A stretch of 64,000 nucleotides of DNA, taken from positions 44,400,490 to 44,464,489 of the forward strand of contig NC_090709.1 in assembly GCF_040954835.1 (NCBI RefSeq), in the 5' to 3' direction. Shown one piece after another: positions 20,142-30,200 of this stretch; position 1 is the first letter of the stretch; each line of letters opens with the position of its first letter. This stretch comes from Lepisosteus oculatus (lineage: Eukaryota > Chordata > Actinopteri > Semionotiformes > Lepisosteidae). The notes beneath the pieces are model-generated. The model ran no database searches. It was not told the origin of the DNA and saw only the letters and a list, made by a program, of their open reading frames with translations. The translations under genes were made by a program, and so were the position numbers.

Positions 20142-20215
20142 AAAACTGACTGTCCGCCCCACCTCTGCGCTAAGTGGACGATGAAGTCAGGTTCCAGTGT
20201 GCCTGGTGTTTACAG
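20142..20215 (+). other. Candidate exon
   Basis: Strong polypyrimidine acceptor (ttttttctccccag) and donor TACAG|gtaata. Open in the frame KTDCPPHLCAKWTMKSGSSV. Its ATGAAGTCAGGTTCCAG core resembles the start of the candidate exon at 21127 (ATGAAGTCGGGGTCCAG), which suggests a duplicated exon or repeat. Not joinable in phase to 20392. Confidence 0.35.
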
Positions 20216-20391
20216 GTAATACTTCAGACTGGTCGGCCTCACCTCAGGGTGTCTGGGCGTTTGATATTATACAGTTGCAATGCTGATGCCTGTGACTGTG
20301 ATGCTGTAAGGCTACAGGATTCTCTCTGGAGATCCTGAGTGATTTCCGGCGTTCGTGCGGAAACACAGCCCCACCCTCCCGCAGTGTCCAG

Positions 20392-20469
20392 TCCGCAGAA
20401 TCTCCTGGAGACGTGGTCTCGCCGATGGGCGACCCCGCCAGCGAGAGACTAGCTGAGGCAGGATATTCT
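20392..20469 (+). other. Candidate exon, 78 bp
   Basis: Acceptor gcagtgtccag and donor TCT|gtaagg enclose 26 codons, starting SAESPGDVVSP and ending SERLAEAGYS. The end recalls a BIR-domain motif, but the rest does not fit one. Confidence 0.3.
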
Positions 20470-20711
20470 GTAAGGTTCAGTTAATTAGACGCGTACAGAT
20501 GTTGAGCTCATTGTCCTTTTAATTGTGCCATCTATGCTAACTGTAGCAGAGATCGAACTATCAAGGTGACAGATCAATAATTTTAAATTAAATAGATGCA
20601 TGATATTGCTAGCGCTGATGCAAGAGGCAAGTCAGAGGAACTGAACACAGAATGGATAGGAGTCGCAGTGAGTGAGAGAGGAATGAGATAAATTATTTAA
20701 GAGGATTAAAA

Positions 20712-20965
20712 CACTGAAGAACAGGAGACACAGTGAGAGAGAGGAGATCACAGGAAATACCTCAGTAACAAACATACTTACACACAGGACAGGAGACACA
20801 GTGAGAGAGAGAGGAGATCACAGAGAATCCCTCAGCAACAAACACACAGGACAGGAGACACAGCGAAAGAGAGGAGATCACAGAGAATCCCTCAGTAACA
20901 AACCCACAGGACAGGAGACACAGCGAGAGAGAGGAGATCACAGGAAATACCTCAGTTTTAAGTGC
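20712..20965 (-). repeat. About 60-bp minisatellite
   Basis: Four to five units of acaggacaggagacacagtg followed by agagagaggagatcacag and aatccctcagtaacaaac. Confidence 0.92.
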
Positions 20966-21126
20966 AGACAACCGGACAGGAGACAGAGTGAGGAAGAGTA
21001 AATGAATCACAGTAGTATTGATAAGAGACGGGTTATGAAGAGATGGGACACACAGAGATGGAGAGAAGGGAGGCAACAGTTGAACTCACTTGGTGAGTTA
21101 ATTGACGGCTGCTGTTTCTTTGGCAG

Positions 21127-21197
21127 ATGAAGTCGGGGTCCAGAGTTTCGCTGACGTGGCAGAACCGTCCCAGCTCGGTCTCCTCCCATTCCTGCAG
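21127..21197 (+). other. Weak candidate exon, 71 bp
   Basis: Acceptor tgtttctttggcag and donor CTGCAG|gtcagt. Open as MKSGSRVSLTWQNRPSSVSS. See 20142-20215 for the similar core. Confidence 0.3.
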
Positions 21198-21374
21198 GTC
21201 AGTGCCCCTTCAGTCAGACCCTGTGTTCGGGGAGACACACAGGGAAGTCGCACACTGTGACAAAAGGCTCCAGAGACATCGCTGAACCACAGAATAGCTC
21301 CAGAGCATTTGTGCACCTTTTGGAATTCTTCACGTATAGTGAAAGGTGAAAATAAAACCAAGAATGGGTGACGC

Positions 21375-21465
21375 GTCTTTACACAGAGGCGGGTGGGGAA
21401 CAAGCTGCCCAGCCTTGTTGTTGATGCCGATACCCTGGCTTCTCTCCAGATACAGGTGGATTAAA
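21375..21465 (+). repeat. Single unit of the dispersed 127-bp repeat
   Basis: Contains ggggaacaagctgcccagcc and gataccctggcttctctcc as in 8800-9180. Confidence 0.85.
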
Positions 21466-21469
21466 TCAT

Positions 21470-21834
21470 GGGTCCAATTAATCACTAACTACCAGACAGG
21501 CTTGAAAAACCGAATGGCGTTCTCTCGTTTTTAACCTTTCTTCAGTTCTTAGAAAACCTGCACACAGAAAAAAAATAATTTGCATTTTTTTACAACTTCA
21601 AACGGTCAGGTCTGTGGGTATTTAAATCTGACTAGAATGTGTATTGTTCAAAATCTCTTGTTCACTATCAGTGTTGTTGTTTTTAGTGTCATTCTCATTA
21701 CTCCTGTGGTAAAGAGTTACTTTGTGCGGCTCGGGGTTTGTTGACTGTGGAGTATTCAACAGCAGTATCTGTCTGTGTTAATTCTGCCAAGAATAAAACA
21801 CGTGTTCTCAACCGTTAACACTGTGCAGAGCAAG
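21470..21834. other. Non-coding, nothing recognised
   Basis: AT-rich sequence without a supported feature. Confidence 0.4.
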
Positions 21835-22215
21835 AGGGAAGTCAATGAGTTAACACTGTACAGAACCGGATTCACTGTTCACACTTGTATTGACACTGTA
21901 CTGAACAACAGGACTCTCTGTACACACTCATATTGACACTGTACTGAACAACAGGAATCGCTGTTCACACTCGTATTGACACTGTAGTGAACAACAGGAC
22001 TCGCTGTTCACACTCGTATTGACACTATACTGAACAACAGGACTCACTGTTCACACTTATATTAATACTTTTTTGATTAACAGGACTCAGTGTTCACACT
22101 CCTGTCGACACTGTTCGCACTCGTATTGACACTGTACTGACCAACAGGACTCGTGTCGACACCTTTCACACTCGAATCGACGCTGCTCACACTCATGTCG
22201 ACACTTGACACTCGT
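21835..22215 (-). repeat. 43-bp minisatellite
   Basis: About eight to nine units of gacactgtactgaacaacag plus gactcactgttcacactcgtatt, decaying at the right end. Confidence 0.92.
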
Positions 22216-22249
22216 ATCCAGTACTGATTGCCCAACCCACCACTTAGCA

Positions 22250-22920
22250 GAGCTCCCGGTGGTGGGGCTGTGGTCCAGGGGCTCTGCCCCGACTTCACCT
22301 CGCACTGACCTAGCAAGCCCGCGCACCACAGGCGTCTCGCCGCCCCCCGCTGCTGCCGTTTGAGCCCTGCGAGCCCTTACACGCGAGAAGGCAAAACCTA
22401 CTTCCGCCCGCGGGCCCGGGATCCTGGATCACGGAGTAATGGCATTCCTGCGGTGCCGCGGTTCCTGAAAGAGAGAGATAACGGTCAGGGAAGCGTCGCT
22501 GAAGACGCGCGGAAGGTAGGGATAACGGTCAGGGAGGGGGCCGTGTCGGCCACCCGCAGGCCGCAGAGGCAGCAGGTACGGGATCGTTCCACGCGGCCGA
22601 GAGAGAGGGGAAAGAGACGCGACATTTCGACTGTGGTCTTTTCCGGCTTCACGCGCCCGAAGGAGGCTCTGCGGCCGAAACGCCGCGTCTCTTTTCCTGT
22701 CCTTTCAGCGCAGGGATAAACCTTGACCTGCTCCGCTGCGGGTGAAGACAAAGTCGGCGTCGCTGGGTTTTTAAAAAAACCCGCAGAGCCACTTCATACT
22801 TCTGAAGACGATGGAATGGGAATATTTACAAGTCCTGTTCTAAAAGGTCTTCGGATCTCACCGTGACCGGCTGGGAGTGGGGTTTGCGCTAGGCAGTAGT
22901 CGGAGTCCGTTTTCTCCACC
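22250..22920. other. CpG-rich segment with a dispersed 3'-end-like module
   Basis: No gene is supported. At about 22655-22735 the string cgaaggaggctctgcggccgaaac is followed by a T-rich tract and cagcgcagggataaacc. The same module occurs at 42478-42570. The CTGAAGA-like, GGC...GCC and GAAAC order resembles a hammerhead ribozyme core, as known in Penelope-like elements. This copy is degenerate. Confidence 0.4.
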
Positions 22921-23170
22921 CCTTTGCTAACTGAACCAGGCTTGCCCAGGCCGGATCCATTAAAACCCACAAACTTCATGAATACAGGCGACCAGCTTTG
23001 ACTTTGCTGGACCTTTTATTGACCATCATATCGGACTGCTCCAGTGAGAACTCCGCATTACAGATCTCTCAAGGTCAAACTCACAGAAGAGCCACAGACA
23101 GACAGAGACCGGATCAGAGACACAGGGGAGACTCAGGACGGTGAAGGAGTCCTCATGGAGGATATCAGAT
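22921..23170 (+). repeat. Right copy of the left-edge segment
   Basis: Matches 3-280 with a deletion of about 28 bp near 22983. It holds one unit of the 90-bp repeat and stops exactly at the left end of the inverted-repeat element. Confidence 0.85.
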
Positions 23171-23171
23171 A

Positions 23172-23192
23172 CAGATGCAGCCATTCAAAATG
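23172..23192 (+). repeat. Left terminal inverted repeat
   Basis: Perfect reverse complement of 29916-29936. The identity stops at the next inner base. Confidence 0.85.
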
Positions 23193-23610
23193 CGCGGTAA
23201 AAACCCGCGGTACACTAACCTACCCACAAGCCACTGCGGGGCACCGGAGGGCACCGCAGGGCAAGTGATTGGCTGGCCAAAATGACCGACAGGGGCACTC
23301 GTGGTGCATTGGTTGGTAGTGCAAAGATTTAATCATTTAATGTCTTTACTGTGCACATTTTAATCCGCTTAGTTTTGAATATTTATATGGATTTTACCAC
23401 TAAAGGGAAATTTTAGTAGCTGAGCATAAAAAGAAGAGGAGCATAACGCATCTGAAGGTCATAAACGATATTAATTTAGGAACATAAATATTACTGTATG
23501 TATGTAAACTGTACTGTGTATGGCTGGTCTTGGTAGTTTAAAGAAAAAATACACACCAGTCTTCCATTTCTCCCTAAACATTTTAAGCATGAAAGTTTTA
23601 TGAAACGGTA
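23172..23610 (+). repeat. AT-rich repeat family X, copy 1
   Basis: Shares blocks ggctggccaaa, gtgcatt, actaaagggaaattttagtag and acacaccagt with copies at 28690-28960 (minus), 36082-36730 and 51875-52345. Subrepeat tatggctggt...aagcat recurs at 25660-25745 and, inverted, at 29225-29300. Confidence 0.7.
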
Positions 23611-24464
23611 CCCAAATATGCGATTGCTGTATAGAATGAATTTTAATTAAAAAAAATTATTTAACACGAACATTAAGCTGTTTACATCTTCCGCCTGAGA
23701 ACAGTCACCCGTTGCTACCCAACGCAGAAACACAGCCACTAACTAGCAAAGAGAGGACATTAGCTACCCAATATGATAAAGAAATAAATGATTATTTTGT
23801 TTATTTCTTTTGCACATTTATTTGAACATTTCCATCGATTGTACAAGCACTTGGAAACTGTCCAATCCCTAGTTCATCAAGCATTTACCGGTCTGGCGCC
23901 GATCTGTGTCTTCCAGGATATAATGCCAGCGAACTCTTGTTTTTATGTCCACTATAACAGACAATCTCCTTTGCTTTTAACCGAGCGTTTAATAATTTCC
24001 TAAAATGAAAATGATTTACTTTATTTCCCTCACGGGATCAATAAAAGTATCTATCATCTGTCTAAACTATGGGACACAATTCTTGGGTCTCCCCATACCA
24101 GAGATTATGGTAGGGCTTCAGAATGGTGATTGGCTGACACCATCTGGCACCCCTCTGATTGGAGAAAAAAGAAGTGCTGGTTTGCTATACATACTGTACC
24201 AGGAAGAGGATTTCTTTCTATTCAAAACGTGTATTTTAAAAGTTTAAGAAGTAAAAACCTTACAGCGTACACAGATTTCTAAACTGATCAGGCTCGTTAT
24301 CTTTGTCTTATGCATAATAATGTTCACCGCTCTGTCCAGCAAATTAATAATAAACTTTATTTTATATAGCGTTTTAAACGAATAAGTAATTAGATTGCTC
24401 ATAAACCTAATCACTTGCTTTTTCTTTTTATTTAGGCTCAGATTTCAACTATAGATCGTATTAT

Positions 24465-24840
24465 TAATAACCATAATAACAACCAACCAACAAAAACAAC
24501 CATATAAACATAATACCAACCAAAAACATAGATAACAACCACAATACAAAATCAAATAATCAAACCATTTTACTCTCGCAAAGTCCTCCAATTATCATAC
24601 TCCCGCCCCTTATGCAAAACCAAACCTTCCTCCCATCCCAGTTTATCCTGTTTCTCATAAACAAAATCCACCTCAATTTTCAACATAAAGCATTACACAA
24701 AATCAATACCTCAACACTCCATACTCAACAACGATAATTCACAAACAGCCAGAACATGTAACTACACATTCCCAAACAGACCTAATTTCCATAGCCCTGC
24801 CCCTTATGCAAAACCAACATCCCTCCCATGTACTCTCTCT
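24465..24840 (+). other. G-poor, A+C-rich segment
   Basis: Very few G on the plus strand for about 370 bp (for example one G in 24481-24540), with motifs ccgccccttatgcaaaacca near 24606 and again near 24790. No gene is recognised, and I see no mitochondrial gene in it. Confidence 0.7.
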
Positions 24841-24929
24841 CCCCTGGCGGTTGTAATTGTTGAAATTTTCAAATAAATTTTAGCAAAGTCATGTATTTTA
24901 AAAATCTTAAGATTTTTATATTTATGTCT

Positions 24930-25630
24930 TTATTTAGTGGTTTCATTAGTGACAAAGGCTAAACTTTCTTGGAAAAATGTCTTTTATGTAAACCATGTTT
25001 GCTATTAATTCATTCAGGGCTAAAATATGTTCATTGTCTTCTAATGAAAGAAGGGTTCCTTTCGCCGTAGTTGGGAGCCTAGCCTTTAACTAGCAAGTAC
25101 TGTACTTACTGGGTTTTTGAGGGGGGGGGGGGGTGTCTTTCGCTGGAAATCTCGCCTCCTACTTTGAAAATACCCGTGAAACCGGTTCAATTCGTCACAG
25201 CCAGCACTCTTGCAGAGAGGGGGGTTGTACTTGCAGTGTATACAGTACACGCGTTATGCTCTTCGTTAATGTCTGTGAAGTTTTATTTAATCTCTGAGCC
25301 ATAAAGATTCTTCTGGAAGCCAGTTTTCGCCAGGGAGTAAAAAAAAAAAACACACTGTGGTATTCTCTCCAATGCAGTGCAGTTAAAAACATACCTCTGA
25401 TGCTGCTCCTAAATGAATATCGTTTATGACCATCAGAAGCTTTATGCTCCTTTTCTTTTTTCCAGTGGATTGAACAGGGAGAGGCATTTCATGATGTACT
25501 TTTCACTGATGAAACAACAGTGGCTCTGGAACAGTTTTCAACCATGTCGTTTTATAAAAAGGAGAGATATGTACACGTTACTGAAGCTAAAAGTTTAGCC
25601 TTTGTCACTAATGTAACCACTAAATAAAGA
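24930..25630. repeat. Inverted repeat pair inside the element
   Basis: About 45 bp at 24930-24975 (tctttatttagtggtttcat and beyond) match 25580-25628 in reverse complement, leaving a loop of about 600 bp. An open poly-G run is near 25118. Confidence 0.7.
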
Positions 25631-26639
25631 CATATAGAAATCCCTACGTTACAGACTGTATATGGCTGGTATTGGTAGTTTAAAGAAAAAATACACACCA
25701 GTATTCCACTTTCTCCCTAAACATTTTAAGCATCAGAGTCTTACATGTGGTTATTTCGGAAACGTTTGTATGTGCTCCTTCTGACCATGTTACTGTTTAC
25801 TGTTACTGACCATATTAAGTTTAAGTGCCTGTGGGCACTTTTCCTGTCCGTGGGGGGTGGACCGTCTTTCATTAGAAGGTTAGTCTGTTCTACTCTGAGA
25901 ATGTAGAGGGGGTGGAAAGTGCCCGCAGTCATTTAATTAGTATTAAAATTCACACTGATTCCCTTGCGAAGATACGGACATAGGAATATTCGTGCGTGGT
26001 CAAAAAATGGCATAAAAACAACAAAGTGAAGGCTGTGAAAACATTCACAATGTACTTTATACACAAAGCAAATATACCCCCCCCCTCTCTCAATTCAATT
26101 CAAGCTGCTTTATTAGCATGACAGATGGGTACAATCAGTGTTGGGTATTTACTTTGCTTTGAGATGCCACTTTTAAAGGTGATATATAAAATCAAGGCTT
26201 TAACTTGCTTTAACTCCGCAAGTCTGAGTTCTTGTGTCTGTCCTATCCGAACCCGAAAGTATTACAATATGTATCTTTATAGCAGGTGGTGTACAGCTTT
26301 TTAGTATAGATTACACTTTTCTAAAATGTATTTAAAAAATAAAAACGATTACAATCTAATCTTTCCACGTTTAAACCCAAAATAAATCTAAACGGGGAGA
26401 AAGCTATGCTGAAAGTTTATTAAGATACTTAGAAGACAAAGATATCAATTTATGTTGCATTTGTCTGATTGTGAATCAAAAAACACATATATTTAAACCC
26501 GCATTTGTGATTTAAATCAAAACGTTATTTAAATCAATATAAATGTTTATATTGTAACGCCTAGGTGACTATTCATTGTTATTAAAATGACTTAAATTCG
26601 ATCATGTTGTGATATTTAGAAATATAAATTTGTTTGGTG

Positions 26640-27080
26640 CGAGTGAGGTTTTATTTAATCTCTGACTCAGTGATGGCCTGGCATGGTGAGGTGCGCTGGC
26701 AGCTATGTGGTGTTACGCAGTGGTGGCCTGACACGGTGAGGTGCCCTGGCAGCTGTATGATGCAGTGGTGGCCTGGCACGGTGAGGTGCGCTTGCAGCTA
26801 TGTGACGCAGTGGTGGCCTGGCACGGTGAGGTGCGCTGGCAGCTGTGTGATGCAGTGGTGGTCGGGTATGTAGAGGTGCACTGGCATCTGTGTGTTGTGA
26901 CGCAGTGGTGGCCTGGCACAGTGAGGTGCGCTGGCAGCTGTGTGATGCAGTGGTGGCCGGGCACGGTGAGGTGCGCTGGCAGGTGGGTGATGCAGTGGTG
27001 GCCTGGCACCGTGAGGTGCTCTGGCAGCTGTGTGGTGTGACGCAGTGGTGGCCTGGCACGGTGAGGTGCGCTGGCATATA
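26640..27080 (+). repeat. Left arm of inverted 45-bp minisatellite
   Basis: About nine units of gcagtggtggcctggcacgg plus tgaggtgcgctggcagctg. A variant unit (ggtcgggtatgtagaggtgc) sits within it. The right arm at 27318-27665 is its reverse complement. Confidence 0.95.
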
Positions 27081-27317
27081 ATGAATATATTCATGTGCAT
27101 CCAACACACAGTTCAACGCTAGCAACTACACAAAATCTAAAATATGAGCTCTACTTGCCACTTACAATACCAACAGTACCAGTTAACTTTAGTAGTGACA
27201 TTTTCATGGATCTTTTTAACAATAAAATTTACAACATCAGACTTCAGACACAATTAAACAGGCCTCAAAAAAGTCTGGTACAAACATTTTCAGCATGGTG
27301 AAACATGGTGAACATTT

Positions 27318-27665
27318 CCACCACTGCGTCACACCACACAGCTGCCAGCGCACCTCACCGTGCCAGGCCACCACTGTATCACCCAGCTGCCAGCGCACCT
27401 CACCGTGCCAGGCCACCACTGCATCACACAGCTGCCAGCGCACCTCACCGTGCCAGGCCACCACTGCATCACACAGATGCCAGCGCACCTCACCGTGCCA
27501 GGCCACCACTGCATCACACAGCTGCCAGCGCACCTCACCGTGCCAGGCCACCACTGCGTCACAACACACAGCTGCCAGTGCACCTCTACATACCCGACCA
27601 CCACTGCATCACACAGCTACCAGCGCACCTCACCGTGCCAGGCCACCACTGCGTCACACATATTT
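27318..27665 (-). repeat. Right arm of inverted 45-bp minisatellite
   Basis: Reverse complement of the left arm. It carries the same variant unit at a comparable place (about 27585), so the arms come from inversion of an existing array and not from independent growth. The spacer of about 240 bp is AT-rich. Confidence 0.95.
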
Positions 27666-27669
27666 CAGT

Positions 27670-28690
27670 GCCATATATTTCATGGATATTATGGAATATA
27701 ATGGATGGATATCTTAGTTATCTTTCTAGTTCACAGGTTTGCATGCATAATTTAATTTTGAAAGCCACTGAGACATCAGGTACTACTGTTGTATTTATGA
27801 AAAAGAAACAAAACAAAAAACATACTAACAACTGTGCCATCCTACTCCTTAGTTAATACATTTTATTATTCATAAACAGTTAACATTGTTAGCAAAATAT
27901 TTTGAATATTTAACCCTATTTTTTCTTTAGTTTTGTATTTAACTTATTATATGATAGTCAGACTTAATGTATATTTGAACAATGAAAATATATTTTTACA
28001 AGATTTTACATTAAGCACTTAAAATTAATATGGTTAATAATAGTAAACTGTAACATGCTGTAACAAGATCGGTTAAACTGCGAAGAAAATGCTTTCAGAG
28101 AAAATGTTTCAGGTGTGAAGAACATAGATCTCCAATGCAATTTCAACCAAACCTGTTCCCACACACCCTGCCCCCACTACCATTAGAATATACACAAACA
28201 TTTTAGCGTTTCATTCTGAGCAGAAGACCCTCACACCTGAAGAGTGCTGGCTGTGACGAATTAAACCGGTTTTACAGGTTTCAATCACAGACCATGTGAC
28301 ATGGGACTCAGTAAACTAACACACAGCGCCACCAGATTTGATAATACCTAACCAAAATCCACAATATGGAAACAGAACCTGTGTAATTGTTGATAGATGA
28401 TGTACTTGTAACATTTTTTCAAGACGAACTACAACATTTAAAAAATGACTTGTATGTACTTGATATCTCTAATCAATCCACGGGTCCCAGCACAAAACGA
28501 AACTAAAACGCATACCGTTTCGCGCTTCTTATTAGTTGCTCAAAAGTAATTTGACCGTATGAAATGCATAATATAAACCTAGAAACATATACGTGAGCAG
28601 TACGTAAGCACTGTAGTATCGGTGTTAAGACATACCTCTCAAATACTGTAAATCAAGTTAAAAATATCTCAAGACCGATTCTGGTCATAA
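27670..28690. other. AT-rich DNA inside the element
   Basis: No gene seen. About 28232-28280 is the reverse complement of 25160-25210 (shared cgtcacagccagcactctt), another inverted pair around the centre. Confidence 0.5.
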
Positions 28691-29004
28691 TGAAACCATG
28701 TTTCGTGTATGTTTTCTTTAAAGTACCGAGACCAGCCATATACTGTATGTTTATGTTCCAAAATTAATATCGTTTATGGCCTTCACACGCGTTACAGTAT
28801 GCTCCTATTCTTTTTATGCTCAGGTACTAAGATTTCCCTTCAGTGGTAAAATTAGATATGAATATTCAATACTTAAAAGGGCACAGTTAAGACATTAAAT
28901 ATACATATACATACTGTATACAGTACAGTTTGCATACGGTAATATGTTTATGTTACGCGATTAAAAAATAAATAAATAAAAATGAAAAGTCCAGCACCAG
29001 CTGG

Positions 29005-29080
29005 ATTCAAACACACAATCTGCCAGTTGGTAGTCACACACCTAGACCAGTAGGCTACAAGACAGCTCACATAAACAAGC
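29005..29080 (-). other. tRNA-like sequence, probably SINE remnant
   Basis: On the minus strand, tagcctactggtctaggtg resembles an A box and tgtttgaatcc a B box. The arms do not fold cleanly into a cloverleaf by eye, so I do not call a functional tRNA gene. Confidence 0.4.
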
Positions 29081-29915
29081 AGGCGAAACAGCCCTACACA
29101 GCCCTGCCGCAGTACACGGATATAATCATACCGTTATTAAATTCTTGAGATACGCGATTCCATATTATATTCCCTTTTAATCAAATTTTAAAAGTATGCT
29201 TGTTGACTCCAGTATCATGTTAGTTAAAGACTTCGAAGCTTACAATGTTTAGGGAGAAATGGAATACTGGTGTGTATTTTTTTCTTTAAAGTGCCGATTC
29301 CTGGAACACCCCTCTGAAGTGGTTCCATAAGAAAAGAAAGCGTTGATAAATACAAATGTCTTTTAATACACTCTTTGCTGTGCTCTTGAGGATCCTTGTG
29401 ATATTTAAAGCTCTAGTTGAATGATAGGTGTCGCATTTTAAATCATTTTCGTAGCTAGAAATTATGAAACGCCCTGTTAAAAGCAAGGAAGTTTTTATGC
29501 CCGTAAAACAAAATCCCTGACAAAGTATGGCTTGGATAGATTCCAAGTGCTTGTACAAATGTGCTAAAGAAATTTTACTTTGAGTATACAGCTTGTCCAA
29601 AGTCATCCATTATTAATACTATTAGTAATATCTTCAGTAAAGGCTTTGATGCATAAATATTTCTGATAAAGGTAGGTTGTGTACTTTTGTCCAACTGAGC
29701 AATCTTGCTTTCATAAAATATACCAACATTTTAATGACTGATGATTAACATGCTGTAATACACAGTTCAAAATTAAAGGCTCAAATGCTGTACATGAGAG
29801 GTTAAGCTCCCCCTGGCGGTTTTACAAGGCGACGCCGGATAGTTAGTCACGTGACACACGTGAACCGCGTGATACCCTGGTGGGCGTGTCACGGTATGGC
29901 GCGAAATACCTCACC

Positions 29916-29936
29916 CATTTTGAATGGCTGCATCTG
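29916..29936 (-). repeat. Right terminal inverted repeat
   Basis: Perfect reverse complement of 23172-23192, followed by TA. Confidence 0.85.
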
Positions 29937-30200
29937 TAGGATGAAGCAAATTAAAGAGGTAGCCAGGTGGGGTTTCTACACGGCAAAAGTGCACTGGACA
30001 GGACAGAGGGCTCTGTACAGGGGCTGAAGAAAACCCAGAAAAACCTGTTCCTTTGTGCTCCTCTTCAGAAATGGACAATTGCAGTTTCAGAGCCAGGGCT
30101 GCATCCAGTGGTAACACCCAGGAGGCTTGGAGGGGCTCTTATTGTTTGAACCAGCCTCACTGACCACTTCAGGGGGGAGCTGTTGTGAAAACATACTCAC

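Larger units (their letters stand above)
23172..29936. mobile_element. 6.77-kb AT-rich element with terminal inverted repeats
   Basis: The ends are perfect inverted repeats of 21 bp starting CAGATGCAGCCATTC (23172-23192 and 29916-29936), with TA on both outer sides. Both edges are also confirmed by paralogous DNA: the left flank matches 1-280 and the right flank matches about 45735 onward. There is no transposase-like frame. The inside is AT-rich, with inverted copies of one subrepeat family and a central pair of inverted minisatellites. CAG start plus TA flank suits a Tc1/mariner-type non-autonomous element, but the size and contents are unusual. Alternatively, two separate copies of a dispersed repeat lie in opposite orientation. 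Confidence 0.55.

Noticed and set aside
20392-20469. Survivin/BIR-like match (SERLAEAGYS)
   Set aside because: The similarity covers about eight residues only; the zinc ligands and preceding BIR sequence are absent.
24465-24840. Nuclear copy of mitochondrial DNA
   Set aside because: The strand bias fits, but no mitochondrial protein, rRNA or tRNA motif is recognisable.
26703-27856. Histidine/threonine-rich frames of 90-183 residues
   Set aside because: They are translations of the inverted 45-bp minisatellites in several frames; all frames are equally open.
29005-29080. Functional tRNA gene
   Set aside because: A- and B-box-like strings exist, but no clean cloverleaf or acceptor stem can be drawn by eye.
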